The position numbers and the translations under genes were made by a program. The notes under the pieces were generated by a model that worked only from the letters and a program-made list of their open reading frames with translations, was not told the DNA's origin and searched no databases. From assembly GCF_000420725.1 (NCBI RefSeq), contig NZ_ATVM01000012.1, positions 29,763 to 93,762 of the forward strand: a stretch of 64,000 nt of DNA. The letters run 5' to 3'. Below are positions 50,468 to 59,514 of the stretch, piece after piece. This DNA is from Marinococcus halotolerans DSM 16375. GTDB taxonomy: Bacteria; Bacillota; Bacilli; Bacillales; Marinococcaceae. Numbering within the stretch: the stretch's first letter is position 1; every line of letters begins with the position of its first letter.

Positions 50468-51772
50468 TCAAGTTATCTGCTTACTTTTTGTAAGTGCCTG
50501 ATGCAGAGCTGTATCCTTTTCTTGTACACGCGTGTGCCAGTATTCTCTGTCCCAGTCGGCAAGCTGTTCATCTTCGACAGCCCGCTCCATATAAAAGGAA
50601 AATGATTCCACTTCTTTTAACACAGACGAATCTCCCGTTTTCACGAGCATCGTCAGTGCTTCCATGCAGGCTGCCATCACCGAGATATCTTCCCGGCCGT
50701 ACAGTCTGATCTGGTAAAAGCTTTTGTATAAATACTCTCTAAAGGGCTTTACAGGCATAAACAACCTCAGTTCATCCTGCTTGTCGACAAAGTACTGATC
50801 ATTTCTGTGTTCATGACTGAGTTCGGAGAGCAGTGCCCCAATACGGTTTATACAATTGGCTGCTGTATGTGGATCATTAATCGCCGGAGAAATGGCCCGC
50901 AGCGCTATCTCTACAATTTTCTGCATGGAGAATTCAATATCCTGAACATTGCTTCTCTCTTCTCCTACTAATACAAAACCTCTTAATATTTTTGGGGATA
51001 AACTTTGCTTTGACCAGTAGCGAAATAATGGCTCGCCCTGATGAACATAAGCTCCTACCTGAAACAAGCATTCGACGACGGCTTCCTCCTGCCTGGCCCA
51101 GGCAATCAGTTCAGGCATCTTCACCATATTGGTGTATCCCGACCGTTCAGCATGAACGATTGTTTCTTCATCGTTCCGGAAATTGCCGTTCCATTCGCTG
51201 AAGCTGTTTACTCCAGAATATGTATATGCATCCTGGATCACCCTCGAGGCATCGGACCGTATGTGGCTGATCAGATGATTGACCTGCAGCCACTGGGTGG
51301 AGTGATAAATAAAGATTATAAAAAAGGCCAGACAGCCAAGCGCCACAAAAACTGTCAGCATAGGCATCAAAATTTGGTTATTACCTTCGCTTGAAAAAAG
51401 CAGCATGTTTACCAGGGTGAACAATACCCCAAATGTAAACACCCCGAGCGTATGCTGTGTCGTCGGGCTTTTCATAAAATCCTGCAGGGCTCTTGGCGTG
51501 AACTGTGTAGCGTACGTTGTCAAAACAACCATAATCGAAGAAAAACTGATAGTGGTCAGCGTCAATAATGCAGTAACCAACGCGCTGTACAGGGAAGTAG
51601 CGGTGTTATTTTCTACGAGCAGCATAGAAGGCACATTGTTGTACACAGGCCGCAGCAGCTGCTGGTCCATAATAGAAGTACCTATTACTATAATTAAACT
51701 AAGAATGCCGTAGCAGCCTGGAACGAACCAAAACTTGTCCCTGACCTTTACATACCATTTCTGCTGCTTCAT
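50468..51772 (-). CDS. DUF2254 membrane protein (434 aa)
   Basis: Member of the DUF2254 family. Four membrane spans in the first half (about residues 15-35, 55-80, 105-125, 135-155; LLTLTTISFSSIMVVLTTYATQFTPRALQDFM is the signature region) and a cytosolic C-terminal half containing ALRAISPAINDPHTAANCINRI. Function is not established. ATG at 51772 follows TGGAGG by six bases; the frame is open 11 codons further. Divergent from map. Confidence 0.85.
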   Translation of the reverse strand: MKQQKWYVKVRDKFWFVPGCYGILSLIIVIGTSIMDQQLLRPVYNNVPSMLLVENNTATSLYSALVTALLTLTTISFSSIMVVLTTYATQFTPRALQDFMKSPTTQHTLGVFTFGVLFTLVNMLLFSSEGNNQILMPMLTVFVALGCLAFFIIFIYHSTQWLQVNHLISHIRSDASRVIQDAYTYSGVNSFSEWNGNFRNDEETIVHAERSGYTNMVKMPELIAWARQEEAVVECLFQVGAYVHQGEPLFRYWSKQSLSPKILRGFVLVGEERSNVQDIEFSMQKIVEIALRAISPAINDPHTAANCINRIGALLSELSHEHRNDQYFVDKQDELRLFMPVKPFREYLYKSFYQIRLYGREDISVMAACMEALTMLVKTGDSSVLKEVESFSFYMERAVEDEQLADWDREYWHTRVQEKDTALHQALTKSKQIT

Positions 51773-51888
51773 GATTTTCCTCCATTCTATCGTGCAATTC
51801 CGCAATTATAAAGGAAATCACCAAACAATGCATTTCTTGTATGAATGTTTTACAATGGTATTTGATACTGAATAAAAGGAGACAGACG

Positions 51889-52644
51889 ATGGTAACGTTG
51901 AAGACAGAACGAGAAATTGAGCTTATGCACGAAGCTGGGAAGATTCTTGCCGCCTGCCATAAAGAAATCGCCAAAATGGTCAAACCAGGCGTCACCACAA
52001 AACAAATTGACGATTTTGTCGAAAAATTTCTGGCAGAGCGCGGTGCCACTCCTGAACAAAAAGGCTTTCAAGGATACAAATACGCAACCTGTGCCTCCGT
52101 AAATGATGAAATCTGTCACGGCTTTCCAAGAGCCCGTCCTCTTGAAAATGGTGATCTCGTTACAATTGATATGGTAGTGAATTTAAACGGGGCTCTGGCG
52201 GATTCTGCCTGGACCTATGCCGTTGGTGATGTAAGCAGTGAACTCGAACGGCTGATGGAGGTTACAGAATCTTCTTTATATAAAGGTATTGAACAGGCCA
52301 AAGCCGGCAACCGGATCGGGGATATCGGACACGCGATTCAAACATATGTCGAAAACGAAGGATTTTCGGTCGTCCGGGACTTTACCGGACACGGCATCGG
52401 GCCCACCCTCCACGAAGACCCGCAAATTCCTCATTTCGGAGCCCCGGGCAAAGGCGGACGCTTAAAACCAGGTCACGTTATTACAATCGAGCCAATGGTT
52501 AACACTGGAGGCTGGCAAAGCAAAATGACCTCCAACGGGTGGACCGCCACCACCCGGGACGGAGGCCATTCCGCCCAGTACGAGCACACCATTGCGATCA
52601 CAAAGGAAGGCCCGGTTATTTTAACGGGACAGGACAGCATATAA
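51889..52644 (+). CDS. map: Methionine aminopeptidase, type I (251 aa)
   Basis: Removes N-terminal Met from new proteins. The metal ligands are visible in LVTIDMVVNLNGALADSAW (two Asp, near residue 95), GHGIGPTLHE (His, near residue 170), IEPMV (Glu) and SAQYEHT (Glu near residue 233). ATG at 51889 follows AAAAGGAGACAGACG. It is away from the ribosomal protein cluster, so it may be the second Map copy that many bacilli have (YflG-like). Confidence 0.93.
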   Translation: MVTLKTEREIELMHEAGKILAACHKEIAKMVKPGVTTKQIDDFVEKFLAERGATPEQKGFQGYKYATCASVNDEICHGFPRARPLENGDLVTIDMVVNLNGALADSAWTYAVGDVSSELERLMEVTESSLYKGIEQAKAGNRIGDIGHAIQTYVENEGFSVVRDFTGHGIGPTLHEDPQIPHFGAPGKGGRLKPGHVITIEPMVNTGGWQSKMTSNGWTATTRDGGHSAQYEHTIAITKEGPVILTGQDSI

Positions 52645-52650
52645 ACGTCA

Positions 52651-52681
52651 AAAAGCGCGGCCTTTAGGGGGCCGCGCTTTT
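52651..52681. terminator. Bidirectional terminator after map
   Basis: Perfect 12-bp GC-rich arms AAAAGCGCGGCC and GGCCGCGCTTTT. Confidence 0.9.
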
Positions 52682-52687
52682 CATTAC

Positions 52688-52849
52688 TTATAAATTTTCA
52701 ATCTTATTGTCTTCATAGTCCTTCTGACGTGCTGCTTCGACCTGCATGATGTTTTCAATCGTGCGAACCGATTCCTCCACGCTCATGCTGTGAGACTGCT
52801 GCATCCCTTTGTCGATCATTTCGTTTGTGTTCAGTTGACTGTTTGTCAA
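52688..52849 (-). CDS. Small acidic hypothetical protein (53 aa)
   Basis: Read from a TTG at 52849 that lies 10 bases after AAAGGAGG: MTNSQLNTNEMIDKGMQQ to KDYEDNKIENL. The frame is open 35 codons further upstream but the strong ribosome binding site favours the short form. Polar and helical in look, no Cys, no membrane span. Not recognised; size and flanking terminators support a genuine small gene. Confidence 0.6.
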   Translation of the reverse strand: MTNSQLNTNEMIDKGMQQSHSMSVEESVRTIENIMQVEAARQKDYEDNKIENL

Positions 52850-52958
52850 AACAATAATGCCTCCTTTGAGTATGTTTACATAATAAACCATTCGCCAATA
52901 CATTTCAACCGAAAATTTTATTTTTTCTGATAAATGAAAATAGTTTTGGAACAAAAAG

Positions 52959-52986
52959 AAGCCGGCTGGATTGCTCCAACCGGCTT
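52959..52986 (-). terminator. Terminator after the DUF59 gene
   Basis: AAGCCGGTTGG and CCAGCCGGCTT pair with one wobble and are followed by CTTTTTG on the minus strand. Confidence 0.75.
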
Positions 52987-52994
52987 TCCTTTAA

Positions 52995-53330
52995 TCAATC
53001 CGGAATACCTAAGGCGATTTTTGCGTAACGGGACATTTTGTCTTTACTCCAAGGTGGATTCCAAACGATATCCACGTCCACTTCGCTGATTTCTCCGTAT
53101 TCCTTCAAATCATTCATGGCGAAATTAATATCATTAACGATTGTGCCTGCAAGCGGGCAGCCCATTGCAGTCAGGGTCATTTCGATATTCGCCTGTCTGT
53201 CGTCATCAACTGTTACTGTATACACAAGGCCCAGGTTTACGATATCAATACCGAGCTCCGGATCAATTACATTTTCCAGCTCCGCCCAAACTCGTTCTTC
53301 CAATTCTCTTTTTTCTTCTGTTTCTGGCAT
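52995..53330 (-). CDS. DUF59/MIP18-family iron-sulfur assembly protein (111 aa)
   Basis: Small SufT/PaaD-like protein. The motif NVIDPELGIDIVNLGLVYTV lies near residue 20 and the conserved Cys in TLTAMGCPLAGTI near residue 62; VDIVWNPPWSKDKMS closes the domain. Members help mature Fe-S proteins. ATG at 53330 follows TAGGAGG; the frame is open 32 codons further upstream without homology. Monocistronic. Confidence 0.9.
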   Translation of the reverse strand: MPETEEKRELEERVWAELENVIDPELGIDIVNLGLVYTVTVDDDRQANIEMTLTAMGCPLAGTIVNDINFAMNDLKEYGEISEVDVDIVWNPPWSKDKMSRYAKIALGIPD

Positions 53331-53549
53331 GGAAGCTTCACCTCCTACTTTCTGTATTAACCTTATCAAAAATTGCGTTCCCCTGAAACCAATATGCTTG
53401 AATTTCATAGGAAGAATTAATAGCATGAAGTTGTTATAGACAATCTATAAAGGGGTAAGTGTAAAAACAGCGTAAGCAAAGTTCTTGAATCTGTTCGTAA
53501 AAAAATATAGAATATGAATCGCTATAAGAAAGGAATGAGGAGTGCGTTG

Positions 53550-53936
53550 ATGCTTTTTTGGCTTAGTATTACCATAGTTGTTATTGTTCTTGTTATGATA
53601 CCGGCATTTAAACGCTGGATGCCCGTTTTACGCGTTCCTTGTTCCTCCCTTCCTCAAAGTCAGGAGACCACGGCCCACATTCTGGACGTCCGTGAATACC
53701 AGGAATCAGACCGCAATCCGATACACGGAGCGTTTGCTCTTCCGTATCCGTATTTAAAAAGACATTTACAGACCGTTCCGAAAAAAGAAGTGTTTCTCGT
53801 AGCTCCTGATAAGGTTTCACGAAATCTCAGCACCCGGCTGCTGCTTAAAAACGGCTTTACCGTCACCGGCTACGCCGTGGTGCGAAGAGGCGAGCAGGGC
53901 TATCCACCGGTGAAACTCCCATGCAGCGGTTCGTAA
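53550..53936 (+). CDS. Membrane-anchored rhodanese-like protein without active-site Cys (128 aa)
   Basis: One N-terminal membrane span (FWLSITIVVIVLVMIPAF) followed by a rhodanese fold: HILDVREYQESDRNPIHGAFALPYPYLKRHL. At the active-site loop the sequence is VFLVAPDKVSRN, so the usual Cys is Ala. It cannot do sulfur transfer in the ordinary way. ATG at 53550 is seven bases after GAGGAG; upstream in-frame ATGs at 53514 and 53535 are poorer. Possibly a signalling or scaffold variant. Confidence 0.7.
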   Translation: MLFWLSITIVVIVLVMIPAFKRWMPVLRVPCSSLPQSQETTAHILDVREYQESDRNPIHGAFALPYPYLKRHLQTVPKKEVFLVAPDKVSRNLSTRLLLKNGFTVTGYAVVRRGEQGYPPVKLPCSGS

Positions 53937-53945
53937 TATGTACAT

Positions 53946-53979
53946 AAAGCAGGCAGCCATTAAACCGGCTGCCTGCTTT
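53946..53979. terminator. Terminator after the rhodanese-like gene
   Basis: AAAGCAGGCAGCC and GGCTGCCTGCTTT form perfect 13-bp arms around an 8-nt loop. Confidence 0.88.
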
Positions 53980-54021
53980 ATATTGAAGTCTTTTAAATCT
54001 TTTTATCTCTTTGAATCAAAA

Positions 54022-54055
54022 ATAACGGTTCAGGTTTTTCATCCTGAACCGTTAT
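54022..54055. terminator. Terminator after the 100-aa hypothetical gene
   Basis: ATAACGGTTCAGG and CCTGAACCGTTAT form perfect 13-bp arms; it lies 25 bp beyond the leftward gene's stop and 42 bp from the previous hairpin, so each of the convergent genes has its own. Confidence 0.85.
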
Positions 54056-54079
54056 ATATTCTTCATTATAGCTCCTGTT

Positions 54080-54382
54080 TTATGAAAAACCGTTTAATGG
54101 ACCGGTTCCCACGAGAGTCACTACATCTTCGTTGGCCACCCCGGCGTTGTCAAGTGCTTCCACCGACACGAGGCCATACATGCTTCCTTTATCAGTTTCA
54201 AATGTTAGATGTTTCTTTTCATTATTTTTTAAAGCATCTGTGAAGAAACGCTGATTATCAACACCGTACAGCTTCACTTCCCAATCCTCACCGTTATCAT
54301 CACGAACCTCTAATTCACCGTCCGTATAACGGAGCTGTTCCTTATCCTCTGTAAAAACTTCATCTACTTTTACTTTTTTCAT
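54080..54382 (-). CDS. Hypothetical acidic protein (100 aa)
   Basis: Not recognised. Soluble, acidic (Asp/Glu clearly outnumber Lys/Arg), no Cys, beta-rich in look (ELEVRDDNGEDWEVKLYGV, HLTFETDKGSMYGLVSVEAL). The start follows GAAGGAGGACTAGACA, a strong ribosome binding site, and a terminator follows. Acidic surface proteins of this sort are common in salt-adapted bacteria. Confidence 0.75.
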   Translation of the reverse strand: MKKVKVDEVFTEDKEQLRYTDGELEVRDDNGEDWEVKLYGVDNQRFFTDALKNNEKKHLTFETDKGSMYGLVSVEALDNAGVANEDVVTLVGTGPLNGFS

Positions 54383-54620
54383 TGTCTAGTCCTCCTTCAT
54401 CCGATTACGTCTACCTATACGAATGCCCGAATCTTCCCCCCCTAAAACATCATATTCTAAATCTTTTAAAGAAATTATTATTCTTGTCCCTCGAAAATTT
54501 TCATAATTTTTACAAAACATGTACCCAATTCATTATTTTTATAGTAAACTTTTCTAACAAACTGTTCACGTCTTTATAACATCTTATGTACAGTTACATT
54601 ATGGAAAGGAGTTGTTACAT

Positions 54621-55997
54621 ATGTCAGGTTTTATGAACAGCGTCGAAGAATTACTAACCACCATCAGCGGTATTGTGTGGGGCCCGCCATTTTTAATTCT
54701 TATTTTGGGAACAGGTATCTTTTTAACAATTCGTTTAGGGTTTTTGCAATTTTCTACTCTTCCTTACGCATTAAAGCTTGCTTTTTCAAAGCAGGACAAA
54801 AAATCAGAGGGGGACATTTCCCACTTTCAATCGCTGATGACCGCTCTGGCTGCTACTGTCGGAACCGGTAACATCGCAGGCGTTGCTACAGCAGTAGTAA
54901 TTGGCGGCCCTGGCGCTGTCTTCTGGATGTGGATCAGTGCACTTTTTGGAATGGCTACAAAATACGGAGAAGCTATTCTGGCTGTTAAGTACCGGGTTCA
55001 GGATGAACGTGGCCGCATGGCCGGCGGACCGATGTACTACATAGAAAAAGGGCTCGGATGGAAATGGCTGGCCGTCCTGTTTGCCGTATTTGCTGCGATT
55101 GCCGCATTCGGAATCGGCAACACGGTTCAATCCAACTCCGTTGCTGATGTGCTGGACTCCAACTGGAACGTGCCTACCTGGATCACCGGTATTGCGCTCA
55201 GTATTTTAACAGGGGTTGTTATTCTTGGAGGCATCAAATCCATCGGCCGGGTCGTTTCATTTATTGTACCGATTATGGCTGTCTTTTATGTGGTTGGTGG
55301 CCTGATTGTTATTTTTGGCAACCTGGATCTCGTTCCTGCTGCAGTTGGCTCAATCGTTTCCGATGCATTCACCGGTCAGGCCGCAGCCGGCGGAGCTGTC
55401 GGGGTTGTTATTCAGTACGGGGTGGCCCGTGGGGTTTTCTCCAACGAAGCAGGTCTTGGTTCCGCACCAATCGCAGCAGCCGCTGCCCGTACCGACTATC
55501 CGGGACGGCAGGCACTTGTCTCCATGACCCAGGTTTTTATTGATACGATCATTATTTGCTCAATTACCGGTATCTCTCTTGTTATGGGCCAGAGCTTTGT
55601 GAGCGGTGATTTGGACGGTGCTCCGCTGACTGCCGCTACGTTTGAACACTTTTTAGGACCGGCCGGGAGTATTATCGTTTCTGTAGGGCTCATCTTTTTC
55701 GCCTATTCTACTATTTTGGGCTGGTCCTACTACGGAGAACGCTGTATTTACTATCTTTTTAAAACGTATAAGGCTGTTTTTACCTACCGCATCGTTTTCG
55801 TTATCGCTGTATTTTTTGGCGCTGTGGTCCAGTTCGGAATTGTCTGGTCGCTTGCAGACACAATGAACGGCCTGATGGCAGCACCAAACCTGATCGCCCT
55901 CCTGGGGCTTTCCGGAGTCATTACCGCGGAAACGGTTCGCTTCCGTAAGCGAATGAAGGAAGAAAAGAACGGCACAGCTACCTGGAACAAGTCATAA
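54621..55997 (+). CDS. Alanine/glycine:cation symporter, AGCS family (458 aa)
   Basis: Sodium- or proton-coupled amino acid carrier of about 11 spans. The family signature FQSLMTALAATVGTGNIAGVATAVVIGGPGAVFWMW lies near residues 68-105; YGVARGVFSNEAGLGSAPIAAAAARTDYPGRQALVSM near residue 275 is also typical. ATG at 54621 is nine bases after AAAGGAG. Takes up Ala or Gly by family knowledge. Monocistronic. Confidence 0.93.
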   Translation: MSGFMNSVEELLTTISGIVWGPPFLILILGTGIFLTIRLGFLQFSTLPYALKLAFSKQDKKSEGDISHFQSLMTALAATVGTGNIAGVATAVVIGGPGAVFWMWISALFGMATKYGEAILAVKYRVQDERGRMAGGPMYYIEKGLGWKWLAVLFAVFAAIAAFGIGNTVQSNSVADVLDSNWNVPTWITGIALSILTGVVILGGIKSIGRVVSFIVPIMAVFYVVGGLIVIFGNLDLVPAAVGSIVSDAFTGQAAAGGAVGVVIQYGVARGVFSNEAGLGSAPIAAAAARTDYPGRQALVSMTQVFIDTIIICSITGISLVMGQSFVSGDLDGAPLTAATFEHFLGPAGSIIVSVGLIFFAYSTILGWSYYGERCIYYLFKTYKAVFTYRIVFVIAVFFGAVVQFGIVWSLADTMNGLMAAPNLIALLGLSGVITAETVRFRKRMKEEKNGTATWNKS

Positions 55998-56004
55998 TAC
56001 AACT

Positions 56005-56045
56005 AAAGCATCTCACGAGCCTGAAACGGGTCCGTGAGATGCTTT
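56005..56045. terminator. Bidirectional terminator between AGCS and 2-hydroxyacid dehydrogenase genes
   Basis: Perfect 13-bp arms AAAGCATCTCACG and CGTGAGATGCTTT around a 15-nt loop. Confidence 0.88.
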
Positions 56046-57014
56046 TTATTTTCCAGGCACTTCATGCGTCAGCGGCAGCCCGTGGAGGCCCTGCAAAATA
56101 TGATCTGCAGTCATATCTGCCATGCGCCGGCGTGTTTTTTCGCTGGCACTGCCGATATGTGGAAGCGCCACGACGTTTGGCAGGCTGAGGAGGGTATGGT
56201 CTGCGCCGATCGGTTCGTTTTCAAAGACATCCAGGCCGGCGCTGAAAATCTCTCCATTTTGAAGCGCGTTCACCAGTGCCTCCTCATCCACTATCGTTCC
56301 TCTCGATGTATTAATAAACACCGCTGTTTTTTTCATTTTACGAAAAGCTTCCGCGTTTACCAGCTTTTCTGTTTCCGGTGTGGCCGGGGCCAGCACGCAG
56401 ATAAAATCAGCCTGTCCCAGAAGTTCATCCAGCTCCGCGAATACAGCTCCCGTCCGCTCTTCCGCTTCCGGTTTCCGTGAACGATTATGGTAAAGTATGT
56501 TCATATCAAAACCGCCAGCTCTTTTAGCCACAGCTTCGCCGATACGTCCCATGCCAATAATTCCGAGTGTGGCACCGTAAATATCCTGCCCCGTAAAGGC
56601 AAACGGCGCCCAGGACCCCCATTCATTTTTCCGGATGGTGTCCATGGCCTCCGGCAGCCTCCGCGCCGCTGCCATTAATAAAGCAAAAGTGAGATCCGCT
56701 GTCGTTTCTGTCAGCACTCCGGGAGTATGGGCGACTTTAATTCCTTTTTCCCCTGCTGCTTTTAGATCAATATTATTATAACCGACTGCCATCGTCGCTA
56801 TTACTTTTAACCGTGGCGCCTGTTCAATAACGTTTCTCGTTACCGGCTCCGACACGGTACAAAACAAACCATCCGCCTCCGCTGTTCTCCGGACTAATTC
56901 CTCTTCCGGCACCGCTTCGTTTTTATTCCATACATCTACCGTAGCTTCCTGTTCAAGCTTTTCTATCAGCCAGTGCGGCATTGGCCTTGTAATAAAAACA
57001 TGTGGTTTTGTCAT
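56046..57014 (-). CDS. D-2-hydroxyacid dehydrogenase, glyoxylate/hydroxypyruvate reductase type (322 aa)
   Basis: NAD(P)-dependent reductase. The Rossmann motif GIIGMGRIGEAVAKRAGGF lies near residue 150, the catalytic Arg in INTSRGTIVDEEAL near residue 235, and the His in VALPHIGSASEKTR near residue 285. These and the N-terminal VFITRPMP fit GhrB/glycerate dehydrogenases. ATG at 57014 lies two bases after the stop of the methyltransferase gene, and its ribosome binding site (AAAGGAGAGG) is inside that gene, so expression is coupled. Confidence 0.9.
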   Translation of the reverse strand: MTKPHVFITRPMPHWLIEKLEQEATVDVWNKNEAVPEEELVRRTAEADGLFCTVSEPVTRNVIEQAPRLKVIATMAVGYNNIDLKAAGEKGIKVAHTPGVLTETTADLTFALLMAAARRLPEAMDTIRKNEWGSWAPFAFTGQDIYGATLGIIGMGRIGEAVAKRAGGFDMNILYHNRSRKPEAEERTGAVFAELDELLGQADFICVLAPATPETEKLVNAEAFRKMKKTAVFINTSRGTIVDEEALVNALQNGEIFSAGLDVFENEPIGADHTLLSLPNVVALPHIGSASEKTRRRMADMTADHILQGLHGLPLTHEVPGK

Positions 57015-57016
57015 CT

Positions 57017-57862
57017 TCAGCCTCTCCTTTGAAATAATATAGTATGCCATTCATTTGTCTGTTTGGACCAGACATCCTCATAACTTTTATCCCGGAATGC
57101 TGTTTTCATCCGTTCCACTGTCCAGTCCACCAGTCCGGACACTACAACCTGCTGAGGAAGAATCTCTACGGAGTCAGCCCGTTCGAGCCAGCGCACCGTA
57201 ACATCCGCCCCAATATTGATGACAGCTAAATCATACGAGCCGTATGGAAAGGCGGAGTCGACCACGTCCTGTTCATACACTTCAATCCGGCCCCGTACAT
57301 CATTTAATGCCGCCTGCTGTTCTATTTCCCTCGTTACCGGTTCCACATCGTAGGCTGCCACCTGCATGCCTTTTTTTGCGAGCGCGATCGACAGCACTCC
57401 GCTTCCTGCGCCAATATCCGCTGCCATCTTCCCTTCTGCCCGGATAATGATACATTCGAGAACGTCTCTTGTTGTCACATGGATACCTGTACCAAATGCG
57501 CCCTGCGGATCAAGCCTCAGTTCCCGCTCTTCCTGCTTCTCCTGGAATGGAGGGTAAACAAGCGTCCATCCGTTCACCAGTTTGACGTTGTCATAGGAAG
57601 CCTCTGTCCACTCCGGCGGCTCCCATTCATGCAAATCGTCAGCATGGACTTCAAGCATCCGGCTTAATTCTTCTTTAGACGCGTTTTCCATATAGACATA
57701 CAATCTGCTTTTTTCCCCGCTGCTGAATTCGTATGTATATCCGTCTTCGTCCTTTATTGTCTGTATTGCTTCATCAATATAGAATGTATAAATGTCATGT
57801 TCATAGAGCCGAAGGCTCCACGCTTCGTTATCCCCAGACGGGACTTCAAGTGAGTACCACAT
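57017..57862 (-). CDS. PrmA-like class I methyltransferase (281 aa)
   Basis: SAM-dependent methyltransferase resembling ribosomal protein L11 methyltransferase. DPQGAFGTGIHVTTRDVLE (near residue 117) matches the PrmA pre-motif and ADIGAGSGVLSIALAKKG (near residue 145) is the SAM-binding motif. The catalytic-loop segment after motif IV reads AVINIGADV, where PrmA has a NIL-type motif (NILA), so substrate may differ. About 30 residues shorter than typical PrmA. The housekeeping prmA is normally next to dnaJ, so this is probably a paralogue. Confidence 0.82.
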   Translation of the reverse strand: MWYSLEVPSGDNEAWSLRLYEHDIYTFYIDEAIQTIKDEDGYTYEFSSGEKSRLYVYMENASKEELSRMLEVHADDLHEWEPPEWTEASYDNVKLVNGWTLVYPPFQEKQEERELRLDPQGAFGTGIHVTTRDVLECIIIRAEGKMAADIGAGSGVLSIALAKKGMQVAAYDVEPVTREIEQQAALNDVRGRIEVYEQDVVDSAFPYGSYDLAVINIGADVTVRWLERADSVEILPQQVVVSGLVDWTVERMKTAFRDKSYEDVWSKQTNEWHTILFQRRG

Positions 57863-58072
57863 ATCAGCTGCCTCCTTTTCGTAAAAATTATAGCAAAACT
57901 ACTGTCCATGCAACATTCATTTTTCATGTTTAGTTTCCGTTTCTTTACCCGGATGATGAATTTAGTATTTCTCCTTTGAAAAGCCTTTCTTTTTTTTAAA
58001 ATGTTCTTTAATCTAGAGAAAGAGTGCTTACTCTATTTACCTTATTGATACTAGTAGGAGGTCGACCTATCG

Positions 58073-59461
58073 ATGGACTATCGCGTAGAAAAAGATACAC
58101 TTGGAGACATGCACGTACCAAAAGACAAGCATTGGGGCGCCCAGACCCAGCGCAGTCTGGAAAACTTTAAAATCGGTCAGGAAACTATGCCGATCGATGT
58201 TGTATATGCGTTTGCTATTTTAAAACGCTCTGCGGCTCTTGCAAACAAACGCCTGGATAAGCTTGAAGCAGAAAAGGCCGACGCGATCGTTGAAGCCTGC
58301 GACGAAGTTCTTTCGGGAAAACTCGACGACCACTTTCCACTCGTTGTCTGGCAGACCGGAAGCGGTACCCAGTCGAATATGAATATGAACGAAGTAGTGG
58401 CCCGCCGTGCTTCCCAGCTGCTCGAAGAAAAAGGATCTTCCCAGAGCGTTCATCCAAACGATGATGTCAATCGTTCCCAAAGCTCAAATGACACCTTTCC
58501 AACAGCGATGCACGTAGCAGCTGTGCAAAAAGTGGAGGACCAGCTTCTGCCTGCCGTGGAAGCACTTCGTGCGACCCTTGAGAACAAAATGAATGCATTT
58601 GAACATGTAATTAAAATTGGCCGCACGCACCTTCAGGACGCCACTCCGCTTACGCTCGGCCAGGAGGTCAGCGGCTGGCACCGGATGCTCGAACGTTCAG
58701 CCGAGATGATTACAGAAAGCATTGATCATGTGAAGGATCTTGCCATCGGCGGCACAGCTGTCGGTACAGGGATTAACGCCCACCCAAGATTCGGGGAATA
58801 TGTAGCTGAAGAAATCAGTGCCTATACCGGCAAAGCCTTCCGTTCTGCTCCGAACAAGTTTCATGCCCTCACGAGCCACGATGAAATTTCATACGCACAC
58901 GGGGCGCTGAAGGCCCTGGCAGCAGACGCTATGAAAATTGCAAACGACGTCCGCTGGCTCGCAAGCGGGCCACGCTGTGGCATTGGTGAAATTTCCATCC
59001 CTGCAAATGAACCAGGAAGCTCCATTATGCCAGGCAAGGTCAATCCGACCCAGAGCGAGGCATTGACTATGGTGGCAGCACAAGTAATGGGCAATGACGC
59101 TACGATCGGTTTTGCGGCCAGTCAGGGCAACTTTGAACTCAACGTGTTTAAACCGGTTATTGTGTACAACTTCCTGCAGTCAAGCTACCTGCTCGCTGAT
59201 GCACTCGTTTCCTTTAACGACAAATGTGCGGTCGGCATTGAAGAAAACCAGGAGCGCATTGACGCGCATCTGCGAAATTCCCTGATGCTCGTCACAGCGC
59301 TGAACCCGCACATCGGGTACGAAAACGCAGCAAAAATTGCCAAATCGGCCCACGCTAACGGGCAGACGCTGAAGGAAGCCGTGCTTGAAAGCGGCATGCT
59401 GAATGAAGAAGAATTTGAATTGATCGTCGATCCGGCGAAAATGGTTTCCCCGAGTGAATAA
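58073..59461 (+). CDS. fumC: Fumarate hydratase, class II (462 aa)
   Basis: Interconverts fumarate and malate in the TCA cycle. [13 protein letters not shown] (near residue 98), [13 protein letters not shown] (near 140), [16 protein letters not shown] (near 185) and the fumarase signature [11 protein letters not shown] (near 317) with the catalytic Ser are all present. Start ATG follows TAGGAGG. Monocistronic. Confidence 0.97.
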   Translation: MDYRVEKDTLGDMHVPKDKHWGAQTQRSLENFKIGQETMPIDVVYAFAILKRSAALANKRLDKLEAEKADAIVEACDEVLSGKLDDHFPLVVWQTGSGTQSNMNMNEVVARRASQLLEEKGSSQSVHPNDDVNRSQSSNDTFPTAMHVAAVQKVEDQLLPAVEALRATLENKMNAFEHVIKIGRTHLQDATPLTLGQEVSGWHRMLERSAEMITESIDHVKDLAIGGTAVGTGINAHPRFGEYVAEEISAYTGKAFRSAPNKFHALTSHDEISYAHGALKALAADAMKIANDVRWLASGPRCGIGEISIPANEPGSSIMPGKVNPTQSEALTMVAAQVMGNDATIGFAASQGNFELNVFKPVIVYNFLQSSYLLADALVSFNDKCAVGIEENQERIDAHLRNSLMLVTALNPHIGYENAAKIAKSAHANGQTLKEAVLESGMLNEEEFELIVDPAKMVSPSE

Positions 59462-59478
59462 ACGATGATAAAACAACA

Positions 59479-59508
59479 GCCTCCCAGGCCAATCGCAGCC
59501 TGGGAGGC
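59479..59508. terminator. Bidirectional terminator after fumC
   Basis: Perfect 11-bp arms GCCTCCCAGGC and GCCTGGGAGGC around an 8-nt loop, followed by ACTTTTTT. Confidence 0.9.
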
Positions 59509-59514
59509 ACTTTT

